A stretch of 64,000 nucleotides of DNA from Rhizobium lusitanum (GTDB lineage: Bacteria; Pseudomonadota; Alphaproteobacteria; Rhizobiales; Rhizobiaceae): NCBI RefSeq assembly GCF_014189535.1, contig NZ_CP050307.1, positions 2,232,001 to 2,296,000 on the forward strand, written 5' to 3'. Made by a program: the position numbers and the translations under genes. Shown in pieces: positions 43,316 through 52,472 of this stretch. Under the pieces are notes generated by a model. The model worked only from the letters and a program-made list of their open reading frames with translations, had not been told where the DNA came from and did not search any database. Numbering within the stretch: position 1 is the first letter of the stretch; each line of letters starts with the position of its first letter.

Positions 43316-44427
43316 TTCTTCACCTCTTGCTGCGAGGCAATCCTGACAGCCGCACCATTTTCCAGAAGATGCGCGCCCAGAGCGACAACCTGCTGGCCAA
43401 CTCCGATTCCGGTGATAAACGCGGTCTCCTCGCCGATCCTCTTGATTTCAACCGGGGTGAACTTCACCGTGGAGGTGCCGCTGTCGACAACCCACACACC
43501 CGTGCGGTTACCGTCGTCCAGGATGGAGCCTACGGGAACAGCGACCTCCGACTGCCTGCCCGCGTCCAGGATGCTAATCGTCACTGTGGAACCGAGTGGG
43601 GCAGAGGCGGCAGCGCCATTGAGAACGTACCGCGCTTCGTAAGTGCGGGTCTGGGGATCGGCAGCATCCGAGATCTGTCGCAGCTGAGCTTTTCCGCTAA
43701 GGCCATCGCCTCCATAGACGCTGGCTTCCACTTCGGACCCCACTTGGGGCCGCAAAGTCTCAGGTAGCCAGACGACGGCTTCACGCGGTCCTGCTTGGGC
43801 GAGCTGAACCACCGTCTGGCCCGCAGCCACCACTTGTCCGGGATCTCCTAGCGTATTGACGACCGTTCCGTCCGAGTCTGCAAACAGGACGGAGTAGGCC
43901 GCTGCATTTTCTGCGACCTTGGCGTCGGCTTCAGCCGCGGCAAGCTGTGCTGTGGCCGTGTCGAGTGACGCTTTCGCCTGTTCATAGCGTTGAGGTGTGG
44001 CAGCCAACCCGTTCTTTACCAGTGCCGCATAGCGTTTCTCGTCGGCTTGTGCCTGGAACAGAACAGCCTGCGCTGCAACGACCGTATTACGTTTCGCTGT
44101 CAGGGCGAGCTGAAGATCTGTTTCATCAATGTGCATCAGCGGTTGACCTTGTTTCACCTGCTGACCCACATCGACCAGCCGCTGGACGATCTTGCCTGGA
44201 ACCCGGAACCCGAGGTTGCTCTGTATCCGGGAAGCGACCGTGCCGGTAAAGGACCGCTCGGCTGTTTCAGTCTTCTTTGCCTCCGCCACCATGACCAACG
44301 GGGTAGCTGTCCGCGGGTCTGCAGCCAGGGCTTCCCGTCCGGACGTTTCGGAGATTAGGAAAAAGGCCGCGGCGGCAGCCGCTGCTGCCGCGATTGCTAC
44401 AGAGGCCAGAGCATATCTGCGTTTCAT
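43312..44427 (-). CDS. RND efflux periplasmic adaptor (MFP)
   Basis: The 371-residue protein has an N-terminal membrane anchor (ALASVAIAAAAAAAAAFFLI), lipoyl-like halves RIQSNLGFRVPGKIVQRLVD and FADSDGTVVNTLGDPGQVVA around a coiled-coil hairpin, and the beta-barrel domain that follows. It links the inner-membrane pump to an outer-membrane channel. It is divergent from the tetR at 44526, with operator repeats between them. Confidence 0.9.
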   Translation of the reverse strand: MKRRYALASVAIAAAAAAAAAFFLISETSGREALAADPRTATPLVMVAEAKKTETAERSFTGTVASRIQSNLGFRVPGKIVQRLVDVGQQVKQGQPLMHIDETDLQLALTAKRNTVVAAQAVLFQAQADEKRYAALVKNGLAATPQRYEQAKASLDTATAQLAAAEADAKVAENAAAYSVLFADSDGTVVNTLGDPGQVVAAGQTVVQLAQAGPREAVVWLPETLRPQVGSEVEASVYGGDGLSGKAQLRQISDAADPQTRTYEARYVLNGAAASAPLGSTVTISILDAGRQSEVAVPVGSILDDGNRTGVWVVDSGTSTVKFTPVEIKRIGEETAFITGIGVGQQVVALGAHLLENGAAVRIASQQEVKK

Positions 44428-44462
44428 TTTGAGTTCTCTTCTTGACGAGCGATCTGAATGAA

Positions 44463-44513
44463 TTAGATTGCGATCTAACTCTATTTAGGATATAGATGTC
44501 AAACGAAATCTAA
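44463..44513. promoter_or_regulatory. TetR-type operators between RND operon and tetR
   Basis: TTAGAT-N4-ATCTAA (44463-44478) is a perfect palindrome. A second element, GATGTCAAACGAAATCTAA (44495-44513), matches the SDR-upstream copy at 39293 except for one base. Both lie in the divergent promoter region, so the TetR at 44526 probably binds here and represses the pump and itself. Confidence 0.7.
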
Positions 44514-44525
44514 TTGGAGGTCGTC

Positions 44526-45113
44526 ATGAGAGTGAGCCGCGTACAGGCCGAGGAAAATCGCGAAACGGTGATCAACGTCGCAAGCCGACTGTTTCGCGAG
44601 CATGGTTTTGATGGGATCGGGCTGAAGGATCTGATGAAAGGTGCCGGCCTGACGCAAGGCGCGTTCTACAAGCAGTTCTCATCGAAGGACGATCTTGCAG
44701 CGCAGGCTTCCAGGCGTGCGATGGAAGGCGCCACACGCAGATGGTCAGCAGCGGCTGCAGACAGTTCCAATCCCCTTGAAGCGGTCATGGAGTTTTACCT
44801 ATCTCCCGACCATCGTGGCGAAAAGGCTGACGGTTGCCCTTTGGTGGCGTTGGGAGCGGATGCAACGCGGCAAAGTGAAGAGGTTCGACGCCCATTCGAG
44901 GATGGGATCCGGGCTCACTTCGAGGTTCTGGATGAGCTGATGCACGAAGCCAAAGGCTCCAGTCCGAGCGGCAAGGCAATGGCGATCCTGTCTCTTATGG
45001 TGGGTGCTGTCACGCTGTCCCGCCTCATTGAGGAAGAGAATTTGTCGCACGACATCCTCGACGCAGCCGCTGGCCAAGTCAGGCGCATTGCAGGCGGTGA
45101 AGGGGATGCTTGA
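44526..45113 (+). CDS. TetR-family regulator of the RND pump
   Basis: The 195-residue protein has a TetR HTH at residues 8-55: NRETVINVASRLFREHGFDG, LKDLMKGAGLTQGAFYKQF. ADGCPLVALGADATRQSEEV in the C-terminal domain is typical of the NemR/AcrR-like branch that often has a redox-sensing Cys, here in DGCP. ATG 44526 has GGAGG nine bases upstream. Divergent placement and operators make it the local repressor of the pump (inference). Confidence 0.86.
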   Translation: MRVSRVQAEENRETVINVASRLFREHGFDGIGLKDLMKGAGLTQGAFYKQFSSKDDLAAQASRRAMEGATRRWSAAAADSSNPLEAVMEFYLSPDHRGEKADGCPLVALGADATRQSEEVRRPFEDGIRAHFEVLDELMHEAKGSSPSGKAMAILSLMVGAVTLSRLIEEENLSHDILDAAAGQVRRIAGGEGDA

Positions 45114-45323
45114 AGAGCGGGCCGTCGCCCTAAGGCTTGATCGCGGGTTCTATTGTCCGGTGTAAGTCATGCGTCAGAGCGACCCCATAGGCCGGATGCG
45201 GGTCGAATAACGCTCTTTTAAGTCCTGGCAAACTGCATGTTTCGAGACCTCGTACTGGCCGCTTCACCGGCCGGCAGTCTGGAGGCGTGCCTAATTTTCA
45301 AAGAAAACACAGGCGGAAAACCT

Positions 45324-46622
45324 ATGCGTCGTATCGTTGTTACAGGAATGGGAGCTGTGAGCCCCCTTGGAGCGAATGTGGGTATCTCCTGGTCTCGCCT
45401 TCTTGAGGGTCGGAGCGGGATTCGGCGACTGGCGGACGATGTCGTCGGGGATCTTCCGTCCAAGATAGGCGGGGTGGTCCCCTCAATCGGTGAAGATCCC
45501 GAAGGAGGTTTTGACCCGGACAGCGTGATGGCTCCGAAGGATCAACGCAAGGTCGATCGATTCATCCTTTTCGCATTGGCGGCCGCTGAAGAGGCGCTTG
45601 CTCAAGCGAAGTGGAAGCCGCTTTCGAATGATGACCGCCTGCGAACCGCGACGATCATCGCCTCGGGTATCGGCGGGTTTCCCGCGATAACCGAGGCGGT
45701 CCGCACCGTCGATCAACGCGGTGTACGTCGTCTTTCGCCCTTCACGGTGCCGTCGTTCCTCGTCAACCTCGCGGCGGGACAAATTTCGATCCGCTTCGGC
45801 TTCAAAGGTCCCCTCGGTGCACCGGTGACAGCGTGCGCGGCCGGTGTCCAGGCGATCGGCGACGCGGCCAGGCTTATCCGTTCAAACGAGGCCGATATTG
45901 CCATATGCGGCGGAACGGAAGCCTGCATGAATATCGTCAGTCTCGGTGGTTTTGCCGCGGCCAGATCGTTGTCAACTGGTTTTAATGAGGCCCCCGTTCG
46001 CGCATCTCGTCCTTTCGACATGTCGCGTGACGGCTTCGTCATGGGCGAGGGAGCCGGCGTATTGGTCATCGAAGCCCTAAGCCATGCGCTTGCTCGCGGT
46101 GCCACCCCGATTGCCGAACTCGTCGGCTACGGCACGACAGCCGACGCCCATCACATTACCTCCGGTCCCGAAGATGGGAATGGTGCGCGCAGAGCCATGG
46201 AGATCGCGATTGCGCAAGCGGGAATAGCCCCGCGTGAAATTGCTCATCTGAATGCGCACTCCACCTCGACACCGGTCGGCGATCTCGGTGAAATCAGAGC
46301 CATCAAGAGCATTTTCGGCTCCAACCATGCCATCGCTGTCAGCGGGACGAAATCAGCGACAGGACATCTGCTTGGTGCGGCCGGAGGGCTGGAAGCAATC
46401 TTCACGATCCTGGCACTCAGGAACCAGATCGCACCACCGACCCTCAACCTGAATGCTCCAGATCCGGAAGCTGACGGTATCGATTTCGTCGCGCATGATG
46501 CGCGGCGCGTAGAGATGAATTACGCAATATCCAATGGCTTCGGCTTTGGCGGAGTCAATGCCAGCGCTGTGTTCCGACGCTGGCCGGAAGGGAGCGTCAG
46601 CCGCTCGCCCTCCGTTAGCTGA
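45324..46622 (+). CDS. Beta-ketoacyl-ACP synthase II-like (FabF family)
   Basis: The 432-residue protein is a full KAS enzyme: RRIVVTGMGAVSPLG start, the Cys in GAPVTACAAGVQAIGDAARL near residue 170, the first His in HLNAHSTSTPVGD near 310, where most FabF proteins have Gly after the His, and the second His in KSATGHLLGAAGG near 347. It extends acyl-ACP with malonyl-ACP. It stands alone without ACP or other fatty-acid genes, so it is an accessory copy. ATG 45324 is chosen over 45237 because the family begins there. Confidence 0.9.
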   Translation: MRRIVVTGMGAVSPLGANVGISWSRLLEGRSGIRRLADDVVGDLPSKIGGVVPSIGEDPEGGFDPDSVMAPKDQRKVDRFILFALAAAEEALAQAKWKPLSNDDRLRTATIIASGIGGFPAITEAVRTVDQRGVRRLSPFTVPSFLVNLAAGQISIRFGFKGPLGAPVTACAAGVQAIGDAARLIRSNEADIAICGGTEACMNIVSLGGFAAARSLSTGFNEAPVRASRPFDMSRDGFVMGEGAGVLVIEALSHALARGATPIAELVGYGTTADAHHITSGPEDGNGARRAMEIAIAQAGIAPREIAHLNAHSTSTPVGDLGEIRAIKSIFGSNHAIAVSGTKSATGHLLGAAGGLEAIFTILALRNQIAPPTLNLNAPDPEADGIDFVAHDARRVEMNYAISNGFGFGGVNASAVFRRWPEGSVSRSPSVS

Positions 46623-46702
46623 TGCGAATTCTCGTTCCCGTAACAATGTCAGACTGTGCAGTCTCTAAGGAGGTCGCCTTGCCATGAGGCCAACAATGGT
46701 TT

Positions 46703-46845
46703 GAGCTAAAGCCAAAGATCACTGTTATTGGCAGTGGCGGCGGAATAGCTGTGAACAACATGATCGCACAGAAGCTGGAGGGCGCGGAATTCGTCGTTGC
46801 CAACACCGATGCACAGGCTCTGTCCATGTCGAAAGCGTCGCGGTT
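46703..46845 (+). pseudogene. ftsZ: ftsZ N-terminal fragment
   Basis: The frame reads [20 protein letters not shown], then [20 protein letters not shown] and MSKA. This is the tubulin-like start of FtsZ (LKPrItViGvGGaGgNAVNN...[12 protein letters not shown]). Part of the first glycine loop is changed and the remaining 85 percent of FtsZ is missing. It is a dead piece of a second ftsZ. Confidence 0.8.
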
Positions 46846-46970
46846 TGGTCAGGCCGAGCCCGGCGAAAGGGCAACCTTTGCTCAGAAAGCAGAGCGTGAG
46901 AAACGTTTCCAGACCCCGCAAAGTCGACGGCTTGCAGCCCCACCGCCGCAGCGGGCGGCCAGACAGCTCC

Positions 46971-47258
46971 TTAGTGTCGATCTGCGGCGGTCTTGCGAAG
47001 ATGATCCCTTATCATCGCGCGAAACTCGCCGAATGTTTGAAAGCCGATGTGCTGTGCAAGTCGGTGAACCGTCGTTTGAGAAACCTTGCAATTGCGGGCA
47101 ATCGCAGCGGCACTTTCGAAAGCAATCATTTCCGGCCGATCTATGATCTGCCTCGCGACCTGTTCGAGACCGTTAGGAAAGACGATCTGCCGCTTGGCGA
47201 TCAGGTACTTCAGTTCCTGCAGCGTCGCGGGGGGACGGCGGTCTCTATCCTGTAGCAT
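46971..47258 (-). pseudogene. RpiR-family regulator, truncated after the HTH
   Basis: The 95 codons encode the N-terminal HTH_6 domain of an RpiR regulator: [60 protein letters not shown]. The C-terminal SIS sugar-phosphate domain (about 160 residues) is absent, cut near the ftsZ fragment. RpiR proteins often control inositol genes, and the neighbouring genes are inositol-like. Whether the DNA-binding stub is still made is unknown. Confidence 0.75.
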
Positions 47259-47388
47259 TGCGCTTCACCCTCCAAAGAGCCGCCTTCGGGTAATCTCGGT
47301 GCGACCCGGATGCATGTGACGAGACGGCACGGCGCCTCCGGCAGCGATGCGGCAATTTGAGGACACGGCCGCATCGCATCGAAGCTTG

Positions 47389-48381
47389 TTAATCGACCCG
47401 CACCGGCCTGCCCGTTTGCCAGCTCACGGTGGCGGCCTCCGCCAACTTCTGGGCCTGGAGACCATCAAGCCCACCGGGCCTCAGCGACCGATTGCCCGTG
47501 TCGATCGCATCGATGAAGGCGTTGATCTCATTGGCGTAGGCTTGGGCGTAGCGTTCGAGGAAGAAATACTGGACGGGATCGCCGCTGACGCCGGTCGCAT
47601 TGGAAAGCTCTACGCTGGTTGCGTGGATATTCCTTGCCGCAAGCATGCCGCCAGCACCATGGACTTCGATGCGCTGGTCATAGCCATAGGTCGCCCGGCG
47701 CGAATTGGTGATGACCGCAATGCGCCCGGATGCCGTCTGCATCTGTACGGCGGCAGTATCCACATCGCCTTCGGCCCCGATCGCCTTGTCGACGAGCGAT
47801 GATCCAAGTGCGTTCACGACGACGAATTCTTCCCCCATGAGGAAGCGGGCCATATCGAAGTCATGGATCATCATGTCGCGGAATAGCCCGCCGGAAGATT
47901 TGACGTAATCGGCCGGCGGCGGCGTGGGGTCCCGGCTGGTGATCGTGATAATCTCGATTTCGCCGACATCGCCGCGGCGCAGGCGCGCTTCCACACTGGC
48001 GAAGTTCGGGTCAAACCGGCGATTGAAGCCGATCATCAGGGTCGACTTGTTCTTCTCGACGACGTCGAGGCAGGCATTGATGCGCTCGACCGACAGGGAC
48101 ACCGGCTTCTCGCAGAGGATTGCCTTGCCGGCCCTGGCGGCTGCCTCGATGAGATCGGCGTGGCTGGGTGTCGGCGTCGCGATGAGGATCGCATCGACAC
48201 CCGGGGACTTGATGACATCTTCCGCCTCGGCAACCTCGGCGCCCGTCTGCGCGGCCAGCGCCTCGGCCGATGCCCTGAAGGCATCCGCCACATAGACGAG
48301 CTTGGCCTTGGGGTTCGCCGCAATGGTCGCGGCATGCACCTTGCCTATCCGGCCAGCGCCGATCACTCCAAACCTGATCAT
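47389..48381 (-). CDS. iolG: Inositol 2-dehydrogenase-like oxidoreductase
   Basis: The 330-residue protein is a GFO/IDH/MocA enzyme: FGVIGAGRIGKVHAATIAAN at the start, ILCEKPVSLSVERI near residue 95 with the catalytic Lys, and FRDMMIHDFDMARFLMGEE near 170 with Asp and His. This fits IolG, which oxidises myo-inositol to 2-keto-inositol with NAD+. It is the last gene of a five-gene minus-strand operon with a sugar ABC transporter. Confidence 0.85.
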   Translation of the reverse strand: MIRFGVIGAGRIGKVHAATIAANPKAKLVYVADAFRASAEALAAQTGAEVAEAEDVIKSPGVDAILIATPTPSHADLIEAAARAGKAILCEKPVSLSVERINACLDVVEKNKSTLMIGFNRRFDPNFASVEARLRRGDVGEIEIITITSRDPTPPPADYVKSSGGLFRDMMIHDFDMARFLMGEEFVVVNALGSSLVDKAIGAEGDVDTAAVQMQTASGRIAVITNSRRATYGYDQRIEVHGAGGMLAARNIHATSVELSNATGVSGDPVQYFFLERYAQAYANEINAFIDAIDTGNRSLRPGGLDGLQAQKLAEAATVSWQTGRPVRVD

Positions 48382-48423
48382 TGATATTTCTCCATGATAT
48401 GTAAGTGTTGACTATCGAAATCT

Positions 48424-49227
48424 TCAGACCGTGAAGGCGTCGCGGAAACGGGCAAGCGCCGTCTCGTCATCGCCGGAGGCCCAGGCCTCCATGCCGATCG
48501 TGCCGCGATAACCCATATCCTTGAGCGCGCGGGCGATTGCCTTGTAGTTGATCTCTCCGGTGCCTGGCTCCATGCGGCCGGGAACATCCGCCACCTGGAT
48601 TTCGCCGATATAGGGCAGAGCGCGACGGCACAGCTCGATCAAGTTTCCTTCGCCGATCTGGGCGTGATAAAGATCGAGATTGAGCTTCAATGCCGGTCGG
48701 TTTACCGACGAAACGAGCGCAAGCGTATCTTCGGCCTTGGCAAACGGCGTCTTGGGGTGATCGACTGTTTCATTGAGGTTTTCGAGCACGAAGGTGACGC
48801 CCTCTTTCTCGCCGAGCTCGGCGATACGGTTAAGCGTGTCGCGCGCCTTGAGCCACATGGCGCCCGTCACCTTATCGGCCTTGACCACCGGCAGGCCCTG
48901 GCCGTCGAGACCGGTCCCATGCAGGTTGAGGCGCGGGCAATTGAGCTCCCTGGCGATCGGGATCGATTGCTTTGCAGTTCGCAGCAATTCGTCGGCGCCC
49001 TCTTCATCGGCGAGCGTGCCGATCACATAGCCCGTCATCGACGAGAAGATTGCTCCTGATCTAGCAAGGGTGGCGATGTCATGTTTCGTCCAGTCCCAGA
49101 TCTCGGCGTGAAAGCCGAGTTCGGTGATGCGCTTGAGCCTGTCGACGACAGGAAGCGACTTGAAGACCATCTCGGCGCAGACCGCGAGCGTGAAGGGGGA
49201 TGAGGCATTCGACGAGCCGTCATTCAT
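48424..49227 (-). CDS. Sugar-phosphate isomerase/epimerase (Hyi/IolE-like TIM barrel)
   Basis: The 267-residue protein is an AP-endonuclease-2-type TIM barrel: AVCAEMVFKSLPVVDRLKRI, FVLENLNETVDHPKTPFAKA near residue 150, with the metal Glu, LKLNLDLYHAQIGEGNLIEL near 180 and GTIGMEAWASGDDETAL near the end. This is the hydroxypyruvate-isomerase-like branch. ATG 49227 is preferred over 49281. It sits between iolG and the ABC genes, so it acts on the same sugar or polyol (inference). Confidence 0.83.
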   Translation of the reverse strand: MNDGSSNASSPFTLAVCAEMVFKSLPVVDRLKRITELGFHAEIWDWTKHDIATLARSGAIFSSMTGYVIGTLADEEGADELLRTAKQSIPIARELNCPRLNLHGTGLDGQGLPVVKADKVTGAMWLKARDTLNRIAELGEKEGVTFVLENLNETVDHPKTPFAKAEDTLALVSSVNRPALKLNLDLYHAQIGEGNLIELCRRALPYIGEIQVADVPGRMEPGTGEINYKAIARALKDMGYRGTIGMEAWASGDDETALARFRDAFTV

Positions 49228-49308
49228 GACCGTATTCCATGGTTGATGATTGGGTGAAAGGCGGCGGCCTTTGAAAGCCAATCGAGCGCCGCCTCGGAAG
49301 CAAGCCGG

Positions 49309-50103
49309 CTAGATCGTACCGCCGAGCTCTTCGGACAATTGCTGCAGTTCCTTGCCACCGGCCATGAGGTTCTGAAGCTCATCCATCGCGATATCAGCTT
49401 TGGCAAAAGTGCCAAGCGTCTGGCCGCGATTGAGGATGGTGAAGCGGTCCGCCACCGCATAGGCATGGCGGACATTGTGGGTGATGAAAATGACACCCAA
49501 TCCGTTCTGTCGAACCTGGTGGATGTATTTCAGCACCATCGAGGTTTGCGCCACGCCGAGCGCCGAAGTCGGCTCATCGAGAATGAGGATCTTTGCGCCG
49601 AAGTAGACCGCTCGCGCAATCGCCACGCATTGGCGTTCGCCCCCGGACAGAGTGCCTACCGCCTGATTTGGGTCGCGGATATCGATGCCGATCTTGCGCA
49701 TCTCTTCACGCGTAACATCGTTGCAGTGTGAAAGATCGAGAGAACGGAAAGGGAAGAAGCCTTTGCGAGGCTCCCGTCCCATGAAGAAATTGCGGGTGAT
49801 CGACATCAGCGGGATCATGGCAAGATCCTGATAGACGGTTGCGATCCCGGCATCGAGCGCGTCGCGCGGACTGCGGAAATTGACGGGCTTACCTTCGACC
49901 AGGAACGTACCGCCACTTGGGCGGACGACACCAGAGAGCGTCTTGATCAAAGTGGATTTGCCCGCACCATTGTCTCCGAGGAGACAAAGCACCTCTCCGG
50001 CCGATACTTGCATCGACACGCCGTTGAGCGCGATCACGGAGCCGTAATGCTTGATGATATCGGTCACTTCGATGACCGGCGTTCGATTATTGACATCAGA
50101 CAT
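49309..50103 (-). CDS. Sugar ABC transporter ATP-binding protein (single domain)
   Basis: The 264-residue protein has one ATPase domain: Walker [19 protein letters not shown] near residue 41, signature [18 protein letters not shown] near 148, Walker [13 protein letters not shown], and His switch FITHN. Single-domain members such as FrcA serve monosaccharide uptake (CUT2 systems). It is three bases from the permease gene. Confidence 0.9.
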   Translation of the reverse strand: MSDVNNRTPVIEVTDIIKHYGSVIALNGVSMQVSAGEVLCLLGDNGAGKSTLIKTLSGVVRPSGGTFLVEGKPVNFRSPRDALDAGIATVYQDLAMIPLMSITRNFFMGREPRKGFFPFRSLDLSHCNDVTREEMRKIGIDIRDPNQAVGTLSGGERQCVAIARAVYFGAKILILDEPTSALGVAQTSMVLKYIHQVRQNGLGVIFITHNVRHAYAVADRFTILNRGQTLGTFAKADIAMDELQNLMAGGKELQQLSEELGGTI

Positions 50104-50105
50104 GA

Positions 50106-51227
50106 TCAGCGCTCCCCGGTAACCTTGCGGCGAATGAAATTATTGAAGAGAACGGCCAGCAGCAGCATCGAGCCCAGAAAGACCTGAAACCAGTCGGAAT
50201 CGAACTTGGTGTAGGTCAGGCCGATCGAAACCGAACCGAAGATGATCGCACCGAAGAAGGCGCCGATCGCCGAACCGTAACCACCTGTCAGCAAACACCC
50301 GCCAATGACGGCGGCAATGATCGCCTCGAATTCTTTCTGAAAACCGCGTCTGGCGTCGGTCGAGCCGGCATCGAGCACGGTGATGATGGCAACCAGAGCC
50401 GCCGCACATGCCGTCAGTGCAAACAGGCCGGTCTTGACCCTGTGGACCGGCACGCCGGAGTTTCTCGCCGCGTTGGGATCGCCACCGGCGGCAAAGATCC
50501 AGTTGCCGGTACGGGTGCGTAGGAGGACCCAGGTTGCAGCCAAGGCAACCGCGGCGAACCACAATACGGAGACCGGGATGCCCGTGACCTTCGGCATGCC
50601 ATTGGGGAACTTATCGATCAGGTCGTGATCAGCAAGCCAGACAAAGACTCCTTTCAGCGCATCCCCGGAAAACAGTCCAAGCAGCGGACTGTCTTTGACA
50701 CGGTCGCCGATGCCGCGAAGCTGCGTTGAGCCGCCTGTCGCCCATTTCAGGCCGACGAGCGTCAGTCCGCGAAGAATGAACAGGAATGCCAGGGTCACGA
50801 TGAAGGACGGAAGGCGTGTATGAATGACGATCTGCCCATTGATCGCCCCCATGAACGCCGCAAAGAGCATCGTCATGACGATGGCAACCGAAAGCGGCTG
50901 ACCGAAATTCGTGAGGATGACGCCGAAAATCAGTCCCGCAAAGGCCACCATCGAGCCGATCGAAAGATCGAACTCTCCTCCGATCATCAGAAGTGCCGCC
51001 GCGATGGCCAGAATTCCCAGTTGCGATGCCGGCGCCATGATGGTCATCACGCCGGACAACGAAAACATCGTCGAATCTGCGGTGAGAAAGAAAAAGACGA
51101 TGACAAGAACAAGGCCTGCCACGGCGCCAAGCTCGGGCCGCCGCATCATGTGCGTCAAAAAACTCACTTGTTTGACGCGCTCATCGGGTTTCGGCGCGGC
51201 CGCCGTTCTCTGCTCAAGCGAAGCCAT
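50106..51227 (-). CDS. Sugar ABC transporter permease (CUT2)
   Basis: The 373-residue protein has about ten membrane segments and the CUT2 signatures [20 protein letters not shown] near residue 83 and [18 protein letters not shown] near 255, as in FrcC/RbsC. It makes the membrane channel for the sugar bound by the protein at 52300. A hairpin lies between its start and the binding-protein gene. Confidence 0.9.
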   Translation of the reverse strand: MASLEQRTAAAPKPDERVKQVSFLTHMMRRPELGAVAGLVLVIVFFFLTADSTMFSLSGVMTIMAPASQLGILAIAAALLMIGGEFDLSIGSMVAFAGLIFGVILTNFGQPLSVAIVMTMLFAAFMGAINGQIVIHTRLPSFIVTLAFLFILRGLTLVGLKWATGGSTQLRGIGDRVKDSPLLGLFSGDALKGVFVWLADHDLIDKFPNGMPKVTGIPVSVLWFAAVALAATWVLLRTRTGNWIFAAGGDPNAARNSGVPVHRVKTGLFALTACAAALVAIITVLDAGSTDARRGFQKEFEAIIAAVIGGCLLTGGYGSAIGAFFGAIIFGSVSIGLTYTKFDSDWFQVFLGSMLLLAVLFNNFIRRKVTGER

Positions 51228-51299
51228 AACTCCTCCAACGGGATTGTAATTTAGGGTGGCGGTGCCGCTGCTCGGCAGCCCGCTCTGTCAGCCAAACCC

Positions 51300-51319
51300 C
51301 CTCCCCATCAAAGGGGAGG
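51300..51319 (-). terminator. Intra-operon hairpin after the binding-protein gene
   Basis: CCTCCCC and GGGGAGG pair around a six-base loop, between the stop of the binding-protein gene (51353) and the permease start (51227). Such hairpins raise the level of binding protein over permease by protecting or ending most transcripts. Confidence 0.55.
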
Positions 51320-51352
51320 AGATTCTGGGAGAATGCCTTGCGGCAATTCCGG

Positions 51353-52300
51353 TCAGCGAATGCCCTTGGCGGAAAGATCCACGACCTGGGCGGCCTTTTC
51401 CTTGGTGATAAGGTTCGGGCCGGATGGAACATTGCCCCCCGGGATAAGCCCGTATTTGGCATAGTTGGCCAAGAATACGACCGGCAGATAGCCCTGCAGG
51501 AACTGCTGCTGATCGATCGCGAAGGCGGCCTTGCCGTCGGCCACTGCCTTCAGGAAATCGGCTGAAAGGTCGAATGTCGCTACCTTGATCTTACCGGTCA
51601 TTCCGACATCCTCGACGGCCGCCAGGGTCGGCTCGCCGGCCGTGCCGGCACCAAGCGCCATGACGGTATCGACGGCGGTGTTGGAACTCAGCGCCGCCTT
51701 GACCTTCGCACGGACATCTGCCGGATCGTTGCTGACGGGCAGGACGGTGACCTTGCCGCCGAAACCATCGGCAAAGCCCTTGCAGCGCAGGTCGAGCGAA
51801 ACATTGCCGACCTCCTGGTTCACGCAGATGCCTTCCTTGCCACCCAGCTCATGCAGTTTCGCACCGGCGGCCTTGCCGGCGGTATATTCGTCCTGGCCGA
51901 CATGCAGAAGCGCGCCCAGTTCCTTTGAAACATCGGAGCCGGAATTGATGGAAATAACCGGGATACCGGCGGCGACAGCCTTCTTGATGGATGGACCGAG
52001 TGCCGAGGCGTCCGGAATGGAGACGATAAGTCCGTCGGGCTTCTGGTTGACGGCAGCGTCGATAAGCTGCCCCATCGATACCATGTCAAAGGTTTCCGGA
52101 GCACGGTAGTCGACGCTGACACCCATGTCCTTCGCCGCTGCGTTGACGCCGTTCTTGACCACGGACCAGAAAGGATCATTGGCCTGGCCGTGGGTGACGG
52201 CAATGATGCGAATATCCGCAGCATTGGCGATTGCCGAAGAGCAGATGAGCGCGGCAGCCATGGCTGCGCTCGCAAGAAGCGATTTCAAGCCGAATTTCAT
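51353..52300 (-). CDS. Periplasmic sugar-binding protein
   Basis: The 315-residue protein has a Sec signal (LLASAAMAAALICSSAIANA) and the RbsB-like fold: IRIIAVTHGQANDPFWSVVK, VDYRAPETFDMVSMGQLIDA, GLIVSIPDASALGPSIKKAV. It delivers a sugar or polyol to the CUT2 transporter. It is the first gene of the operon, with LacI-type operators 45-80 bases upstream. Confidence 0.9.
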   Translation of the reverse strand: MKFGLKSLLASAAMAAALICSSAIANAADIRIIAVTHGQANDPFWSVVKNGVNAAAKDMGVSVDYRAPETFDMVSMGQLIDAAVNQKPDGLIVSIPDASALGPSIKKAVAAGIPVISINSGSDVSKELGALLHVGQDEYTAGKAAGAKLHELGGKEGICVNQEVGNVSLDLRCKGFADGFGGKVTVLPVSNDPADVRAKVKAALSSNTAVDTVMALGAGTAGEPTLAAVEDVGMTGKIKVATFDLSADFLKAVADGKAAFAIDQQQFLQGYLPVVFLANYAKYGLIPGGNVPSGPNLITKEKAAQVVDLSAKGIR

Positions 52301-52342
52301 TTTACCCTCCCAAAATAGTCCGCTCTACTGCGGACCTCCCAA

Positions 52343-52379
52343 TGCTACCGGTAGCAATCTCCTTTGCACCCGGTAGCAA
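52343..52379. promoter_or_regulatory. Two LacI-type operators
   Basis: TGCTACCGGTAGCA (52343-52356) is a perfect 14-base palindrome with central CG. TTGCACCCGGTAGCAA (52364-52379) is the same site with one arm changed at two positions. They are 21 bases (two helical turns) apart in the divergent region between the binding protein and lacI genes, ideal for a LacI dimer pair. Confidence 0.8.
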
Positions 52380-52472
52380 GCTCGATAAAACTACTTTATT
52401 GTCGACAGAAATCAAGCATCCATTCCATTTTTATTTTTTTGTGGAATATTCATTCCAATTGAGGAGGCAGGC

